Assembly: GCA_000431275.1 (NCBI GenBank)
Contig: HF989226.1
Location: 12,078 to 19,717 of the forward strand
Direction: 5' to 3'
DNA from: Prevotella sp. CAG:755
Lineage (GTDB): Bacteria; Bacteroidota; Bacteroidia; Bacteroidales; Bacteroidaceae
Length of the DNA: 7,640 nt
In this document: positions 6,236 to 7,640 of the stretch, one piece after another
How positions within the stretch are numbered: position 1 is the first letter of the stretch
Layout of the letters: each line of letters opens with the position of its first letter
Position numbers and translations under genes: made by a program
Notes under the pieces: generated by a model
The model's input: the letters and a program-made list of their open reading frames with translations, nothing else
What the model was told of the DNA's origin: nothing
Database searches by the model: none

Positions 6236-6327
6236 ATAAGAGCAAGTACGGCGACGGCATTTCCAGTCAGTACGTTAGGAAAGTCTATCAGTACAAAAGG
6301 AAATGCTGTCGCCGTACCTGTTCTTGT
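6236..6327 (+). repeat. Long inverted repeat with 29-base arms (RNA hairpin)
   Basis: The core arms are GTACGGCGACGGCATTTCC (6246-6264) and GGAAATGCTGTCGCCGTAC (6299-6317), 19 pairs with one G-U. Pairing continues outward to 6236 and 6327 with one A-C mismatch and two more G-U pairs. The 34-base loop contains CAGTAC twice (6268-6273 and 6289-6294). Three wobbles remain paired in a + strand RNA but would be A-C on the other strand, which favours folding of the + transcript. No T-run follows, so this is not a typical intrinsic terminator. It separates the HhH gene from the convergent minus-strand gene. Confidence 0.75.
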
Positions 6328-6333
6328 ATGGGG

Positions 6334-6354
6334 CCGCCGGACGATTTCCGGCGG
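6334..6354. terminator. GC hairpin between convergent genes
   Basis: CCGCCGGA (6334-6341) and TCCGGCGG (6347-6354) form a perfect 8-bp stem with loop CGATT. No T-run follows on either strand. It lies 20 bases downstream of the minus-strand gene ending at 6375 and after the long hairpin, so it may help end transcription from one or both sides, but the type is a guess. Confidence 0.35.
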
Positions 6355-6374
6355 AACAGATAAGGAGTCAGGCG

Positions 6375-6869
6375 CTATCCCTCCATTTTCGCACGCAGGG
6401 GAAGGCCTGCCTCTGCACGTTCGGTGAGGAAACGGGCATAGAGCCGTGCGGCCGATTCAACCATGTAGACGCAAGGGCGCTTCTTGTAGTATTCCGCCGT
6501 GCGTTCGTCTGCCATTGGTGGGGTGGGAGCATCTTTGCGTAGGCCGAGCAGTTCGCGGCAGATGCTCGACCCGTGTTCCGCGCGGAACCTGGCGACGAGG
6601 TCTTGTACGACAGCGTAGTTGGCCGATTTGCCTGCCCGGTCTTCGCCTATGGCTGTGCCTGTTTCGAGCCCGGCCAGCATGACGATGCCGCTCAGTGTGC
6701 CGCACGTTTCGCGCAGGCGTCCCATGCCGGCGCCGAACGAGGCGGAGACAAGGAGGGCTTGCTTGCGGTCGAGTCCGTACAGGTCGGCAAATGCCGCTAC
6801 GACCGATTGTGCGCAATTATAGCCTGCCATGAAGTTTTCTACGGCTTGGTGGATGCGTTTTTCGTACAT
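6375..6869 (-). CDS. C_GCAxxG_C_C family cysteine-rich protein
   Basis: This 164-residue protein of the C_GCAxxG_C_C family (predicted redox-active or metal-binding) has no signal peptide and is probably cytoplasmic. The family motifs are present: GYNCAQSVVAAF (16-27, Cys19), FGAGMGRLRETCGTLSGIVMLAG (45-67, Cys56), then Cys104 in SSICRELLG and Cys133 in RPCVYMVE. All four conserved cysteines are intact, and the length is typical. The exact reaction is unknown for the family. The ATG at 6869 opens MYEKRIHQAVENF, the usual start. I see no TAnnTTTG box upstream on this strand. It is divergent from the lipoprotein gene with only 61 bases between them, so the two may share a control region. Confidence 0.88.
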   Translation of the reverse strand: MYEKRIHQAVENFMAGYNCAQSVVAAFADLYGLDRKQALLVSASFGAGMGRLRETCGTLSGIVMLAGLETGTAIGEDRAGKSANYAVVQDLVARFRAEHGSSICRELLGLRKDAPTPPMADERTAEYYKKRPCVYMVESAARLYARFLTERAEAGLPLRAKMEG

Positions 6870-6894
6870 AATGGGTTGTTTTCTTCATGATTTG

Positions 6895-6926
6895 TTTGTC
6901 CCGGCGGCCAATTCGGCGTAACTTCG
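6895..6926 (+). promoter_or_regulatory. Promoter of the lipoprotein gene, nearly abutting its ATG
   Basis: TTTG (6895-6898), exactly 20 bases, then TAACTTCG (6919-6926): this fits the Bacteroidetes consensus with one mismatch in the -7 box. The box ends four bases before the ATG at 6931, so transcription would start at or next to the start codon. CGGCG (6914-6918) and CGCCG (6925-6929) form an inverted repeat that encloses the -7 box and could be an operator. Confidence 0.5.
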
Positions 6927-6930
6927 CCGC

Positions 6931-7362
6931 ATGGGAACGAAAAAATATACCTTTCCGTCTTTCCGCATCGGACTGGCGGCGTTGATGTTGGTCTTGGCCG
7001 CGTGTCAGGAAAGTTTTGACGAACGATGTGTCCGTGAAGCTCGCGAATACACAGAGAAACACTGCCCCATGCCGCAGGGAAAAGGCTGCACGCTCGACAG
7101 TGCCGCATTCAATGTGGCGACACGCACGCTTACCTATCATTATACCCTTACTGATTCGTTAGACGGTCCGGACATTCACCGTAAACTAGCGGAGAACAGT
7201 GATGCGCTGCGGCGTGAAATGCTCAGTGCGTTGAGGAACTCAATTGCATTAAAGGAATATATGGAACACGGCCTTAATTTCAGCTATGTCTATACTTCCC
7301 GGCGCACGGGGCGCCATGTGGTTGTCCTGACGTTCACACCACGCGATTATCGGCGTTCCTGA
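6931..7362 (+). CDS. Lipoprotein of unknown function
   Basis: This 143-residue protein has a lipoprotein signal peptide: basic start (K4, K5, R12), hydrophobic run 14-23 and lipobox LAAC with Cys25 as the lipidated residue. Acidic residues soon after (CQESFDE) resemble the Bacteroidetes surface-export signal, so it may be on the cell surface. Three more cysteines (33, 45, 53) lie near the N-terminus and could form disulfides. I do not recognise the mature domain; its second half ends in beta-like segments (FSYVYTSRRTGRHVVVLTFTP). The ATG at 6931 is the only usable start: an in-frame TAA lies at 6919-6921, and the next Met would leave too short a signal. The stop overlaps the convergent TSCPD gene by 16 bases. 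Confidence 0.75.
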   Translation: MGTKKYTFPSFRIGLAALMLVLAACQESFDERCVREAREYTEKHCPMPQGKGCTLDSAAFNVATRTLTYHYTLTDSLDGPDIHRKLAENSDALRREMLSALRNSIALKEYMEHGLNFSYVYTSRRTGRHVVVLTFTPRDYRRS

Positions 7363-7616
7363 ATTTCTTCTTCCAGTCGGGCAACGGCTTGGCTGAGCTG
7401 GTCGGGACACGAAGTCTGCTTATGGCCACATCGGATTCCGGCAAGGCGTCGGCGTACTTCACCGAGCTTCATGCCGCAGACAAGACGGCTGATGCCTTGC
7501 AGGTTACCGTTGCATCCTCCTGTGAAGTGTACGTCGGTCAGGACGTCGTCTTCGGCTGTCAGTTCGATGAGACTGCTACACGTGCCGGTGGTTTTGTAGG
7601 TGAGTTTCGTAGTCAT
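7347..7616 (-). CDS. TSCPD domain protein (TIGR03905-like)
   Basis: This 89-residue single-domain protein of the TSCPD family carries FTGGCNGNLQGISRLVCGM (31-49) and GIRCGHKQTSCPDQL (60-74), which are the family signatures. Cysteines 13, 35, 47, 63 and 70 could bind metal. The same domain occurs at the end of some class II ribonucleotide reductases. The free-standing small form has no established function. The length and the start MTTKLTYKTTGTCS are as expected for the small form. The end overlaps the lipoprotein gene tail to tail (7347-7362). The promoter is not identifiable: only 24 bases upstream are visible. Confidence 0.9.
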   Translation of the reverse strand: MTTKLTYKTTGTCSSLIELTAEDDVLTDVHFTGGCNGNLQGISRLVCGMKLGEVRRRLAGIRCGHKQTSCPDQLSQAVARLEEEIQERR

Positions 7617-7640
7617 GGTTTTGATATAAAGCCACGGCCG

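Larger units (their letters stand above)
6232..6364. repeat. 9-bp direct repeat flanking the inverted repeat
   Basis: ACAGATAAG occurs at 6232-6240 and again at 6356-6364, bracketing 115 bases that hold most of the long hairpin and the GC hairpin at 6334-6354. This resembles a target-site duplication, but the enclosed ends are not inverted repeats of each other, so a classical miniature transposable element is not supported. A chance 9-base match in this short stretch is possible. Confidence 0.35.

Noticed and set aside
6241..6355. Miniature inverted-repeat transposable element
   Set aside because: There is a 9-bp direct repeat, but the two ends of the insert are not inverted repeats of each other.

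Overview
The window looks like chromosomal DNA from a member of the Bacteroidales (Bacteroides/Prevotella-like, with fairly high GC for that group). Two things point there. First, the serine palmitoyltransferase is of the Bacteroides type. Second, upstream regions carry the Bacteroidetes primary promoter pattern, TTTG about 20 bases before TAnnTTTG: exact TATCTTTG boxes lie at 1211-1218 and 3152-3159, and a one-mismatch version at 6919-6926. No mobile element, CRISPR array, tRNA or rRNA was seen.

Left part (1-2470): a possible gene tail on the + strand meets, tail to tail, a minus-strand lipid kinase of the diacylglycerol/sphingosine kinase family (77-1099). Divergent from the kinase is spt (1283-2470), which makes the first committed intermediate of sphingolipid synthesis. 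The pair looks like a small sphingolipid module: one enzyme makes the sphingoid backbone, and the other is a lipid kinase that might phosphorylate a sphingoid base or diacylglycerol.

Middle (2471-3197): about 730 bases without a convincing gene. It holds a strong intrinsic terminator (2593-2646), an AT-rich stretch, a candidate promoter plus a GNRA-looped hairpin that could bound a small RNA or attenuator (2878-3006), a 17-codon micro-ORF, another stem-loop, and the promoter of the next gene.

Then follows a + strand run: ettA (ABC-F translation factor, 3198-4892), a SUI1/YciH-type initiation factor (4962-5300) and, one base later, a membrane-anchored protein with three helix-hairpin-helix repeats (5302-6216). 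The first two both act on the ribosome. The run ends at a long inverted repeat with 29-base arms (6236-6327) and a second GC hairpin.

Right part (6375-7616): two small cysteine-rich minus-strand proteins (C_GCAxxG_C_C family and TSCPD family) flank a + strand lipoprotein of unknown function. The promoter of the lipoprotein sits so close to its ATG that the transcript may be leaderless. The most interesting points are the spt/lipid-kinase pair, the possible RNA element before ettA, the long hairpin at 6236-6327 and the possible leaderless lipoprotein gene. None amounts to a clearly new system on sequence evidence alone.
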